Below are positions 37,163-50,600 of a stretch of DNA of 64,000 nt, one piece after another. Position numbers and translations under genes: made by a program. The notes beneath the pieces were generated by a model. That model was not told the origin of the DNA and searched no databases. It saw nothing but the letters and a program-made list of their open reading frames with translations. How positions within the stretch are numbered: position 1 is the stretch's first letter; every line of letters begins with the position of its first letter. The stretch comes from Apostichopus japonicus (Eukaryota > Echinodermata > Holothuroidea > Aspidochirotida > Stichopodidae): positions 40,896,631 to 40,960,630 of the forward strand of contig NC_092568.1 in NCBI RefSeq assembly GCF_037975245.1, read 5' to 3'.

Positions 37163-37803
37163 GATTATTAGATGATAAAACTGTTTAATCTTCTTCATTT
37201 AAAATCATAATTGTGTACCTCATTCTTTGCACTGCATATGCATGGTCTACTGCTCCATGTTTTCTTTTCATACAGTGGTGTCATTTATAACTTATCATCT
37301 CAAAAGAGGCCAGTATGATTATCAATGGACCCATGTATTATGATACCAGTATTGTAGGGATAGGTAGAGATAGGTCCTGTTAGCTCAAATGGAAATTCAG
37401 GTCAGACGAATCCCCTGACAAAGGACCAGGAGTGTGCATATAGGTGGCTCACCCCACCCACCCCCCCCTCCCCCAGTGAAATTCACATGTTAGTCCCAAA
37501 TGGATACCAAGTACATCTCAAATTAGATTCAAATTCAGCCTAAGTTTACAAGTACTAAAAATATATTGTCAAAACATGGTTCTTTTTGTGCTAAAATATT
37601 AGACCAGTTTTGTGTTTTCCTTGTGTTTACTTTTGTGTGTTGTACCAGCTGGTTATTACTGTTTGTCGTGCTGTTTCTTTTTTATTTCTGTTTCATTTTC
37701 TTCTTTCCATTTGGCATTATATTTTTGTTGCTTGTAGCCTATTTGATATGTTATTAGTGTAGTTAAATCTCTTTCACCTCTTCTGAGGATATACAGAGAA
37801 TGC

Positions 37804-38167
37804 TTAAAGGGTGTGAAGACTCTCGCAAAAAGAAACGTCTCGTGCCAATAATCTGACCTAGTTTCGAATGAGGTGTAACAGAAGTGTTAGACACCACCAT
37901 GGATCCCAGAAAACACACACAGCTTGCTACCGTCGGTAATAAGACACTAGTGTACAGTCAGTACATACAGCTGCGATCAATACCCACAGCACAGTGTATA
38001 AACAATACAGCGATGAACATCTCAGGTCCAGCTAAAGATAACAAGGTATCACGTTTCATTACTGTCTGCATTTGTAGCGACACAAACAAACGTCACTTGC
38101 AAGCAACAGAAAGTTAACCTTTTCAGATGGCCGCAAGCGGTTTGGGCGAGTCTTCAATGCCCATAAA
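37804..38167 (+). mobile_element. TTAA-flanked MITE, copy 2
   Basis: The left end is TTAAAGGGTGTGAAGACT and the interior is the same as the copies at 11.5 and 49.4 kb. The right end is decayed (AGTCTTCAATGCCCATAAA instead of ...CCTTTAA). It lies between the TTC27 3' end and the DRC7 promoter region. Confidence 0.78.
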
Positions 38168-38389
38168 CTGAAACTATTAACCCTCCAAACCACAACCATT
38201 TTTCAGTCTGCTGAGGAATGTCAAATGTATGGTTAAGGCCTTTTTCCCAAACTCACGGTAGCCACGTTCACTTCTCCACAGTTCTCTTTGCCATTTAGTG
38301 GTTGAAACGGTACCTTGATATCTCGCGAATGCAAATTTCAGGTTTACAATCGATATAAGTCGACTTGATCATTACCAGTGTGCCCCCTC

Positions 38390-38402
38390 GTTGCTTAGCA
38401 AC
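38390..38402. promoter_or_regulatory. RFX X-box palindrome upstream of DRC7
   Basis: GTTGCTTAGCAAC is a perfect inverted repeat of GTTGC/GCAAC half-sites with a 3-bp spacer, and is flanked by C and G that extend the palindrome to 15 bp. It ends 222 bp before the DRC7 ATG. RFX factors bind such X-boxes in promoters of ciliary genes, often with FOXJ1 for motile cilia. This fits the axonemal product. Confidence 0.75.
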
Positions 38403-38624
38403 GCTTTAACTAGAAAAATCGCGCAACTGGTTCTTACAATGAGTATCAGAAGTATGACCAATATTGTGTAATATGTACGGTATGGTAAGGACGGGAAACA
38501 TAAGCAACTTAGTCCATCGTGTCATCGGTTGTTTTAGTTAAGTAGGAAAAGAAAGAGGCAGCTTCATATCCACCATAACACAAATTTTTAATAGTTATTT
38601 ATAGACCTCTAAGTCAGCATTGTC

Positions 38625-41600
38625 ATGGAAGCATCCGATGGTCCTGCAATTGTGATAGATACCGAACCACAAGATTTTGAAGAGAACAGTGGCGATGCTG
38701 TTGTCGGGGAAAATGGGGATTCAGAAATCCCACCTGAGGCACTGGCGGCAGTTGACGAACTTAAAGAAGAAATGGAAAACATCGTTCTTGAAACACCTAA
38801 AATTGACTTGTGAGTGTATATCGTTTGATTGTAGGATAATACCAATCAGGCTTAGCCTAGGCCTAACGGCTGGTGTTGACACTTAATGTTAATTGTTGTG
38901 TTAGAGTTAGCCTAGATCGTAGATGTAAGCCCTAGCCTACTGACCTGCTACAGTGCTAGCGTTCTTACGTTAGCTTAACGCTTTTATGCTACTTCATATT
39001 TCTGGTACTCAATAGTAGCATGGTGGGCTCATAATTGACGCACTGAAGGATTTGATCAACGATGTTGATCAAGGAAAAATCCAAATCACTCAACTGTATG
39101 TGTTTTTAATATGTGTGATTCCTCAGGAATGTAATGTTCTCAAATTATTTATTGCTCTGTGCATATGCAAGGTACAATTGAGCAGAACTTGACCACAAAA
39201 TATCTGCTGTGTCAAGTTGTTTCGTATGCTGTGGCTATTCTTACGACCAGGAGTAACAATTATTTATACGAAGTGATTATTCGCAGGGCAGCCCGGCGAA
39301 TAACGTACACAGACACCTTATTCGCAGGGCTGTGACGATTTTGAAAATAGGTTTATTATTAGGTTTGGCTATTGATACCAGTCAGTTTAGGGGCCTTGAA
39401 AAAGCCAACCTTTAGGGCCCAAATAGTCTTAGCTACTTCATAAGCTAATTTTTGGAACCCCAGCAATTCAATTTTAATAGCTTATTTTAAGGGAGCTTAT
39501 CTTGGGATTCCCCAAAAGCCGATATTGCCTGAAATCCAATATGGTCAAGGGTGTGACACCCCCTCCCCCCCCCCCCCTCCGAATCTTTTACATGCAAATG
39601 AGCAGTCACTCTGCAAAAACAAAGGTGAAATGAGGGATGAAACTTTTTATGTTGGCGGTACTAATGCTAGACTGGTTCAATCTTAAGGCCCTAGGCTCCC
39701 AAAACCAACCCTAACAGCATTAAGATAGGAATCCCAAAGGCCAATCAATTCCTCAAAATATAGAGGCTCCCAATTAAGACTCTCAAAAAGATAGCTGGTG
39801 CCCAAAAGCAAACTCGAATAGCCCCAAAAGTTACTGAGCCTGTTAACCCAGTCTAAGGCTGCCCTGTGAATAAGGTGTATGTGTCTGGCTATTCGCAGGG
39901 CAGCCCTGCAAATAAGATGCTTGTGTCTGGCTATTCACAGGGCTGCCCTGCAAATAAGGTGTATGTGTCTGGCTATTCACAGGGCTGCCCTGTGAATAAG
40001 ATACTTGTGTCCGGCTATTCACAGGGCTGCCCTGTGAATAAGGTGTATGTGTCTGGCTATTTGCAGGGCTGCCCTGCGAATAAGCCCCACCTTATTTATA
40101 AACTATTCTTACGACATCGGCGAATTTCCGGTTACGCATGCGCAGTAAAGTAAAGCAACTGCGCATGCAATAGGGGTAACCCTAACTGGAATTTATTGTT
40201 ACTCCTGGTTGTAAAAATAGCCACCTTAAAGCAACTGCACATGCGTAACCCGAAATTATTGTTACTTCTGGTCGTAAAAATAGCCACTTTGTTCTTTCAT
40301 ACCCCTAAATTGACACATTCCTGGATTAGCTAACTGTAACTTTTGTGTAAGTTTATATCAATTGACTCTGAATGCTGTTTGCTCTGAGCCCCTAAGCTCA
40401 GACAAGTCAGGTCCCAGAGAGTAGTGGTATCATGCTTTGGTAATATTGGGTTTTTTTAGGGAGTAAGATTTCCAAATCTCAAAAATATGTGCAAAACTGG
40501 GGGGAGGAGTGTTAAATGCTTAAAAAAAACACAAATTGATCAGCACATATCTGAAATGGATTCAAACTATATAAAAAAGTTGCCTGCTGTATCGTTGCCA
40601 GTAATATTTGAAGGTGCGTCAATTACGAAAGTGCGTCAATTATGAAGCCTTATACTAGTAGGCCTGCTCACAGCCAACATTTAACAGTAAACTCATCACA
40701 CTTGATAACAGAAACTTATGGAACTGAGTTAGCCTAGTAAATAGCATCCAAAGAAACTTTTTTCCTGCAAAAAAATTGTATATATTTCATATTAACTGCC
40801 AATTCTCACACTGTCACAGTCTTCACTGTGACCCTCTCCAAATCTCTTCTCTCTTTTTTTTAATTTCAACTGGTGTAATAAAGTAATGCAGATTTGCATG
40901 GAGTTGTAGAAAACTGCCAAGGGATGTAATATTACTGAACACAACAATTAATGTTCATTAAAAGTGTTAGACAATGTGACTAGAAGTAGGACTAAAGTTA
41001 GGCTTACTTGTACAATAGCAAATGACATGGAATAGTCAAATTTTATTTTTGAACCATTCCCAACTCAAGAAAGGGTGTACTTGTCATCACTGAATATTTT
41101 CTGACATGCATGGCATAAATAGTTCTAACACACATAAAGGAAGAAAAAATCTCACTGTTGCTACCTCTTATACTTATAGATGTGAAAGCATTTGGGCTTA
41201 TGACATAGACCTACAGTAGGCTGCAAAATGTTACATCCAATTATTTATGTTCATGTCTGAATATAGCTTTTTGTTTCTAAATGCAGCATACCCACTCAAC
41301 TCACCGAAGAGTTTCCACTTACATACAAAGATAATGACAACAAAGAAAGACTCGTTTTGGCCTATGCTGAAAACTTCCGACTGCAGTATGTCCACTTGTA
41401 CAGAGATAGGAAACCATTGTTCTTAAACCCTGTTAATGAATGTGGAACTGAGAAGTTTGTGTGCACCACTATCAGGCCCACACTCCTACCTTTCCATGAG
41501 CTGTACAACTTTGATGGATGTGCTGAACTTGTTGCAGACTACATCACCTTTGATGGACTAGACCCTCCCATAGAATTGGTGAGGCAATATGACATTAAAA

Positions 41601-44600
41601 AAACATCATAATTGTTTGGACAAACAGTATAAGATTGTTAATTTCATAGTACAGTAGCTCTCTTTACCATAAGATATCTGAATCTCATGCAATGATACTT
41701 TTCAAAATCAAAAGGAGTATAAATGCATGCAGCTTTTTGCATTTTGTGGGTAATTTAGCAAAGGTATCCAATAGGCCTTTAACTGAATATATTATTGTAT
41801 ATCAAACTATGACTCTGGTAGATTTCTTCATCAAATGAAGGTTTAAAAGTAAAATAAAAATGGATTCAATATGTTCTCAACATTACATTTCCCAGACATT
41901 TATCATGTTAGTAGAATAAATACAAGTAAATGGCCAATTGGAAAATTTAAATTTTTCTAATTTTAATCATTATTTGATAAATTATGCAACTTGTATACCA
42001 TGTCATGTGATTTTAGTAAACAGTAACATCAAAGGATAAAATCAACACTAAAATCCACTTTAAAATACATGTACATTTTTTACATAATTTATTGATTTAA
42101 GCATCATACTCAAATATTGTTACACTTTATCAGCTTGCATTTACAGTAAACAGCTTAACAACGTTGTTTTGCTCTCTTCAGCCTAAGACAATGGTCTCTC
42201 CGGCTACAGTTTTGAAGCGACAGAGAGGAAACAGTTTTGAGATGAGCACCCTTCTTTGTTCTCTGCTCCTTGGAGCTGGGTACGACGCATATGTGGTCTG
42301 TGGTTATGCCACAAGGGAAGTTACTCAGTGTGATGAAACTAGGGACGTTTGTCCTCTCTTAAAGAAGAAAGATGAGGTTAGCAATACAACAACACCAATC
42401 CATTTTTTTAAAGTAGAGAGAGAAAAAATATCCATTATGTGAGAGTATTATCTATATTAAATATATTCAGAGGGATAACTAGAAGTTTGTGATTAAGTTT
42501 AATTGATCCATTTTGTTGGGCTGGCATACAGGATATCATAAATCAATTTTTGTACTTATATATATATATAAAATAAAATATTTTATAAATATTAAAATAA
42601 TGAAAAACAAAACTGTTCCCTTCCTACAAGTTGGTCCAATATGGCATGCCTGCGGCTAAGACACACACTACATTTTCAAATCACTCGTAACAGAGAGGCT
42701 CATTACAAAGGAGTATCGATATTAATAAACATTTAATGGATTTATTTGAATTTAATTCCCTCATCAAACATCTGCAAGATTTAACAGTCAGATTACTGCC
42801 TTCACCTTTGAAAATTGTTACCGCATAGCTTTCTGTAAATTTTGATCTCACAATTACCTGGAGTAGTGAAACATTAGATTTTATGACCCATTCATGGTTT
42901 ATCTTAAAGGTTAAAGCAGAAGAGGAGAAGAAGGAAGTGAAGAAATACAGCGTGAAACCACCGAAGGATCTCAGGAGTAAATTTATCTTAAACCAAGAAA
43001 AGAGAAAGGAAGAAGAGAAAGAAAAGGAGATAAAGGAAAAGAAAAATGAAGAGAAGGCCAAACAAGAGGTTTGATAGGATCTTTTTTTTTTCGATTTATG
43101 TATGTCGTCCAGTTACAGAGTTGTTGACAATTGACAATTCATAATGAATGTAAGAGACTGACTTCGGTCAGCTTGCGGCTTTGATAAGCCATTGAGGCTT
43201 CTTCGCGAGTTCCAGCTTGCAGGAGGATCTTACAATACATACATATCATCTATGGTTTCTCCCTTTGTCAATCAATTTTTGTTTCTGTCCGAATTAGCTG
43301 TGAAGTACCTGTAGGGTATCAAAGCAAGATCACTAAGTATCAGTAAATGTCAAATTAAGATTATTCTACTTTTTTTCCCAGAAGGTTTTGGCCCTAAGTT
43401 TGCTCTAAACTTTAAGTTTGCAAAATAGCACAACATTATCATTCATATGATTTTGAAATATTTTCGTATATTATTCATTTCTTATGCATAAAATTTTCCA
43501 ATTTTATCAGTGTCTTAATGCACACATCTTTATTTAAAGGTTATGTTAATTCCTTATTGGTTTTATCCTACAGGAGCTAGAGAAGCCACCTCCTGATGAC
43601 CTGTTCGGCCTTCGAGTCCATAGCTGGGTCTTAATCTTAGCTGGAAAGCGTGAAGTCCCAGAGAACTTTTTCATCGAACCTTTGACTGGGAATTCGTTTG
43701 CAACCACTCATGATTCCTTCCTTGGAATAGAATCTATTTGGAACAATACAAACTACTGGGTTAACATGCAGGATTGTTCCAATGGCTGCAAAGTATGATA
43801 TTCCTTATTCAGAAAGTAAAACTCTTTAGGTTTGAAAATGGTTTAGAATGAAATATTTAATTCTACAACTTATCATGTTTTCCAACCCTACATATGTTTA
43901 GATTATTTTTCAACTTTAAATTGTTCCAAATTTAAAAAAAATTGTAATTGTTAAAATAGTCATTTTCAATTGTTATGTTTTAATTGTAAAATTTTAAAAA
44001 TTTGTTGTGGGCTATAATCATCTCAACGATGAGCCATGCCAGTCTGGGACAGTTTTCAGATCCAGCCTGTGTATGTGATATCTAACACCAACTCTAAATG
44101 TTATACTTAATGTGTTTCTCTGACAGGATCTGGTATTTGATCTGGGTGACTGTGTGAGATGGGAGTTCATGTTTCCGAGCAATGAGAAACCGATTCTAGA
44201 GATACCAGACTTGGATGATGATGGTCTTGATGCCTTTGATGAAGATGAGGTCATTACAAATCTTTACTTTACTTCATCTATCCTATCGTCTAAACAATTA
44301 ACATCTAATCTTTTCCTTGACCAGACGATTGTGTAAACCTTATCCCCCCTCTGTCACCCTGTCCACAAAAGGAGGAACAAAAAGTGATATGAAGAAATAT
44401 TGACTCACACTATGCACGGTACTATTGGGTCACCTTCTACCCTCCCCTCTCTGCTTTAATTTACAAGCTTGTCCCATCCCTGCTTTATCCTAGCTGAGCT
44501 TTCTCATACCAAACAAAGTCTGAGGGTTTAGGTTGAAAAGTTGTTGCTAAGAACGGTTGCTTATTCTACACTGCTAATAAACATTCCATGCAATTGCATT

Positions 44601-47600
44601 CACAATGACTGTCCCATTGGCACATGCAGAGCCAGGCTATGGTTGTAGACTTGCATTACAAGTATAACAGCATCAGTATAAAAGTACAAGTAGAATTTCC
44701 CTTGGTATGAGTAGGGATACAAAATACAAATTGCTAAGCATGAGTAACTAATTTTGAAATAGGTCCTATATTGCTATTGAGTAACACTACAATACCACTA
44801 GTTCGAATAGGGGCACACACTATAGTAATGTCCTAGTACCAGTGGGAGCTCAGTACAAGTCTGTATAGTTCTTACTTTATTGTTTACATCATGTGTCATG
44901 TGGTGGAATGTGTATTTTTGTGTAATCTGTTGGAATGTGTATTTTGGTTTGACTTATAGGCACTTAATGACAAAAGTTTAGACATACTCCGAGACCACAA
45001 TGTATTACAATACGCTCAGACTTCTGTGTGTATATATCTCGTTTTCAGTTCTTCACCACACGCTGCTCTTTTTGACATTATTAGTTTACATGTATGACTA
45101 TTGTTGTCTTTGGCAGGATGAGGATCAGGATGATGTGGAGAAGCATCTGGACATGCCTCCCTCGTGGGTGGAGACCTTATCTCTCACCTTGAAGGAATAC
45201 CAAACTAGATGTCCTCAGGGAAAGAAGTCTGTCCTGTACAAAAGAGCTAAACTTGAAAAGTGTGCCCATTATCTCAATAGAGATGGACTCATAACTAAAC
45301 TCTCCATTTACCATGATAAGGATTGTAAGTAAAGTTACTTCAAATATGAAAAGGAGAACATCTTGTATGTCAGGCCATGAATATATCGTTTATTTACAGT
45401 CTAATTTCTAATGCGGAATCAGTTATGCTTCATGGGCAATTAATATGGGCAATCAGTAATACTTCATGGGCAATCAGTTATACTTTATAGGCAACCAGTA
45501 ATACTTCATGGGCAATCAATAATACTTCATGGGCAATCAGTAATACTTCATGGTCAATCAGTAATACTTCATAGGCAATCAGTAATACTTCATGGGCAAT
45601 CAGTTATACTTCATGGGCAATCAATAATTCTTCATGGGCAATCAGTTATACTTCATGGGCAACCAGTAATACATCATGGGCAACCAGTAATTCTTCGTGG
45701 GCATTCAGTAATACTTCATGGACAATCAGTAATACTTCATGGGCAATCAGTAATACTTCATGGGCAATCAGTAATACTTTATGTGCAATCAATTATACTT
45801 CATGAGCAATCAGTAATACTTCATGGGCAATCAGTAATACTTCATGGGCAATCAATTATACTTCATGGGCATTCAGTAATACTTCATGGGCAATCGGTAA
45901 TACTTCATGGGCAATCAGTTATACTTCATGGGCAATCAATAATTCTTCATGGGCAATCAGTTATACTTCATGGGCAACCAGTAATACATCATGGGCAGTC
46001 AGTAATACTTCATGGGCAATCAGTAATACTTCATAGGCAATCAGTAATACGTCATGGGCAATCATTTATACTTCATGGGCAATCAGTTATACTTCATGTG
46101 CAGTCAGTTTTACTTCATGGGCAATCGATAATACGTCATGGGCACACAGTAATACCCTTTGGGCAATCAGTAATACTTCATCGGCAAGCAATAATACTTC
46201 ATGGGCAATCGGTAATACTTCGATCATGGTCAATCAGCAACATTTCATGGTCAATCAATATTACTTCATGAGCAATCAGTTATACTTCATGGGCAGTATC
46301 CAGAAAACAAAGGAAAGATATTGCTGAGTGGTTAGTTTGTCTTTCCCAGGTTATATATATGGTTGATTGAAATAATTTCTTTCTTCTTTGGATGTAAACT
46401 TATATTACTGCTGTATCTTTTGCAGTGAAAGACTTAATTCAAGTCAAGGAGTGGTTCTCTAATCGAAGCGATCAGCTTGACCTAAGAGTGACCAACCACA
46501 GGACAGGTTTGGTGACCGAACATTACAAGCAAGGACGGCCTCGGCATTTGAAAGGTACTCCTACTGCTATGATCATTACAGAATATTGCTGGAGTTTTGA
46601 AATGCATACCTTTTGATAGTACCAGTGATTAGTTTGCTAACCATTATAGCAAATACGTTAACATTCAAAAAATTTATGGTTCGTATTGTTTGAGCTCTAA
46701 TTTTGAATAATTATAGCTATTGTAAAAGTGGTACCCAATTTCTTTCTCTCTTTGAGTACCAGGTGAATATTGTTATAATAAAGTTATTTAAATGTACCTT
46801 CCTGGAGTTTCTGGTCCTGGCATTTTATCACTGAAATTGGAAACTGTTATATAGACAAAAGGGTTAAAAAAATTCCATGCTAACGTCAGTAAAATATTTC
46901 ATGTCTATAAACCTGAGTTTATTTTATCTTCTAGCATATTTCAGAGCACCAATGAGAACAAAGTTGAAGCCATATTTGAAGTACATTCTTCCTACGGCAA
47001 ACATTTCCCTTCGATCTTCCCTTTTCACGACATTTCATTTTTAATTTTTTGGGTATTTTCATTCTTGTCATACTGATATACTTGTTTATACAGAGCAAAC
47101 ATACAAAGCGATCAGTCCAGGGCCTGAATCTGAACGTACCCAGATATTTTACAACCAAGCCAGAGTGGACGGTCTGACCAGGAGAGATGAGACTCCTCTG
47201 GAGATGACCGAACACTTTACGGACCGTGACGACTTCCTGTATTACCGACAAGTCGTCTTTGGCAGAAGACAGAAAAAGCTGGAACCATCTGGATCCCTCC
47301 CTAGCTCTAACCCTAGACCAATTGTGGTAGGTTTTTGTCAATGAAATAAAATAATTATAAGAGATTGTTATTTTCCTTTCTGTCAATAACTGGAAACATG
47401 TTGCAGAAGATGCCAAAAATGAGAACCATCAAAATCTTCCCCCCCCCCCCCTTCTTTTTTGTTCTGCTCCTGGTTCAGTAACAGAGCTAGAGTTATATTA
47501 TCCAATCCTTGAAAGGCTGGTTTTGAAACGTTTATTGGAATCTGGCAGAAGGAAGACAATTAAATAATATTTTAGATCATAATCTTTGCATGGGCTTTGG

Positions 47601-50600
47601 GTTCAGATCTCAAATTCAGTATTTGTCTCTAGGGTGTTGTGATATATTATTATATCTATCCACAGAGGATCGTCGAAAGATTTCAGCGCAACCGGAAGGT
47701 ACCTGCGGACGAAGACGTAGCCGAGAGAATGTTCTTGATCTCAGAGGATCGAATCCAGTTAACGTTTCACCATCAAGACGGCAAGATCACAGCCTCGGTC
47801 CGTGAATTCATCAAACCCCCCAACGCTAACGATAAAGGAGCCATCTTGACCTATTCACCAGACATGACGAGTACCTTCCAAGTCGATCCGCACAAGAAAC
47901 CGGCCAAGAATCTACAGCTGTATAACACGCTGGTGGACCTGGTCTGTCAAGAGGAGAAGTCCGTCCATAGTGTCAGGGATGCAGAGGAAGAGGTAAGGAA
48001 GATTCCATTCCCCAACACCCACCCAAACCCCAACCCCCATCATTCCCCATCCGCTTTTCAACTCCACACGTAAAGTTAAAAGGGGATATTAGGACAACCT
48101 TGTGCGTAGACATAAATTATAACCTAAATATGACTCAGGATGCACCAGTTTCTAACTAAGATGTTTTTTTTCTGAGGATGATCCAATAACCCCCAATCCC
48201 CTCCCACCACCCTTCTCCCCTAAAATCAGGGTCAAATGCCCTCCTTTTTTTTTAAATCCTTGATCCACTCCTAGATAGTGTTACCTAGAGGTGCTCTGTC
48301 TGTTAAATCGTGTATGTTTAATTTCTATAGCTGACTGAGGTACAATCTACCGGTACAACAAACATGAGTATCAGATGATTGAAATACTTGCACCTGCTTG
48401 GTTGCAGACTGTCAGTCTTCATCTTTTCTTTCATTGTCTCATGCGGCTCTTTTATTTTATTTTATTGTTTCCTGACTGATCTCTATAGTTTTGAAACAGT
48501 TTGTCTTGATGCTCTTGTTCAGCCTCCTTAATTATTTGTTAAATTTCCAACTTTTAATGGTAATTTTTGATACATGTATGGCATTACTTGTTCAATTATT
48601 ACCAAAAATATAATTATTTTAAACAATAATGAAAATTTTAGAGGTACTAATTAAAAGAAAACAAAATCATTTGTTGCTAATTTTGACTTTCTGAAATTTC
48701 TGCCATTTATGTTATGGAATCTGTAACCTCTGCTCATTAAATGAATCATTGTATTTATATAACATATAATAGCCTGTTCTGAAAATAAGTTTGCAATGAA
48801 ATGGTCTTACTATGCAAAATAAATGTTTCACAAATTTTGGGAAGCAATCTGAACAATTGAAATTGAAGTTTGAATATCTTTAAGTGCTTGTAGTGTACTG
48901 TGTTAAGTATTGTCCTTTAGTTTACAGTTTTATGGTTTGAACAAAATTCTACTAAGCTAATATAAGAAAGAACAAAATGTGTTATTGGATCAAACACATT
49001 CTGTTAATTATGACTAACATGACTAAGAAGGAGTAATACAGTATCTGATGTTTTATCTCTCAGGTCCGAGATATCTTGAGTGACCGGAAGACTGAAGAAG
49101 ATGAGTCAGAATTGGACATATCTGTTTATGACACTGAGAGAAATGAAAAGGCAAAACAGCACAGAATTGAAAGAGTGAGATATGAAAATGTTGTTTAATT
49201 ATATAAAAACCCTCTTGTTGTCCAGATCATCCAGAAAAGTGGCCAGTTGTGCTTATAATTAAATAATTAGTATTAGTCAAATATTGGGATAAAAACTGAA
49301 TACATGAGTGAGGTGACCATGCAGTGGTAAGAGTCATAGAGGAAGTGGGTTTTTCTGAAGATCTGAAGGTACATTGTTGTTAAAGGGTGTGAAGACTTGC
49401 GCAGAAAGAAACGTCTAATGCTGGTAATCTGACCTAGTTTCGAATGAGGTGTAACAGAAGTGTTAGACACCACCATCGATCCCAGAAAATACACACACAG
49501 CTTGCTACCGTCGATAAATAGACACTAGTGTACAGTCAGTACATACAGCTGCGGTCAATACCCACAGCACAGTGTACAAACAATACAGCGATGGACATCT
49601 CAGGTCCATCTAAAGATAACAAGGTATCACGTTTCATTACTGTACTGTCTGCATTTTGTAGCGACACGAACAAAACATCACTTGCAAGCAACAGAAAGAT
49701 GGCCGCACGCGGTTTGCGGCGAGTCTTCAATGCCTTTAAATGTAACAAAATGTAATGAGTACTAGATAAAATTCATCAATGAAGGATCAAAAATTTGAAT
49801 TTTGAAAAGTTAGAAGGTACAAAGACGTTCTAGTTCATCTTGTTTGCTTCAAACCTATTGAGCTTCTCCTTACAGCTGTCACCAAACAGCAAAACTCCTT
49901 GCCTTTATTTTATTTGTCAAATTATGGGAGGAATTTACTTCCTAGGGCTCTTTGAACCCAGATAGGTAGGTCTAGTCACAAACCATGGTTAAGTTGAGAC
50001 TATTATTATGTTTATTTATGATGACGTTTACAGGAGAGGCAGCAACTTGAGGAGAAGAAGAGAAGAGAAGAGATGGAGTTAGATTACTTGGCCCCCTTCC
50101 TGGCTCAGATAGGAGACCCAGAGAAGCTGACCAGACAGGAAGCCATGAAACTGAAGGAAGACTGTTTATCAGATCTCAAACAAAGGCTGATAGATAAAGC
50201 CAATCTCATCCAGTCAAGATTTGAGAAGGTAAATACACACCATAGATGAAACCAACATAGTCATGTCAAAGATCACAATAAGGGGGTACCTGAAGTATCA
50301 GTATGGTCTGTCATATGTTGTCTGGCTACTTGGTTCTTTATTGAACATCCGTATAATTGACCTCAAGAGCTAGGTGTGTTTTATTTCCTACACTGCTCCG
50401 GTCTGTGCCAACCACATTTCTCACATTGTCAATAATTCTGCTGCTACCAAACTTCGGAGTGACATAACCACCGTGCAAACAAATCAAACCCTTTTCTGTT
50501 GTTCCTGTTCTTCCTAATAGGAAACTGCTGAGCTCCAGAAGAAGCAGCAGTGGTACCAACAAAACCAGGTGAACATGCAAAAGGATGACGAAGAAGAGTA

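Noticed and set aside
42681..43061. Minus-strand Phe/Ser-rich 126-codon frame
   Set aside because: Reverse complement of the Lys/Glu-rich coiled-coil exon of DRC7.
45783..46271. Plus-strand 162-codon frame of HGQSVIL repeats
   Set aside because: 21-bp intronic array of DRC7, not an exon; homology joins 45324 directly to 46426.
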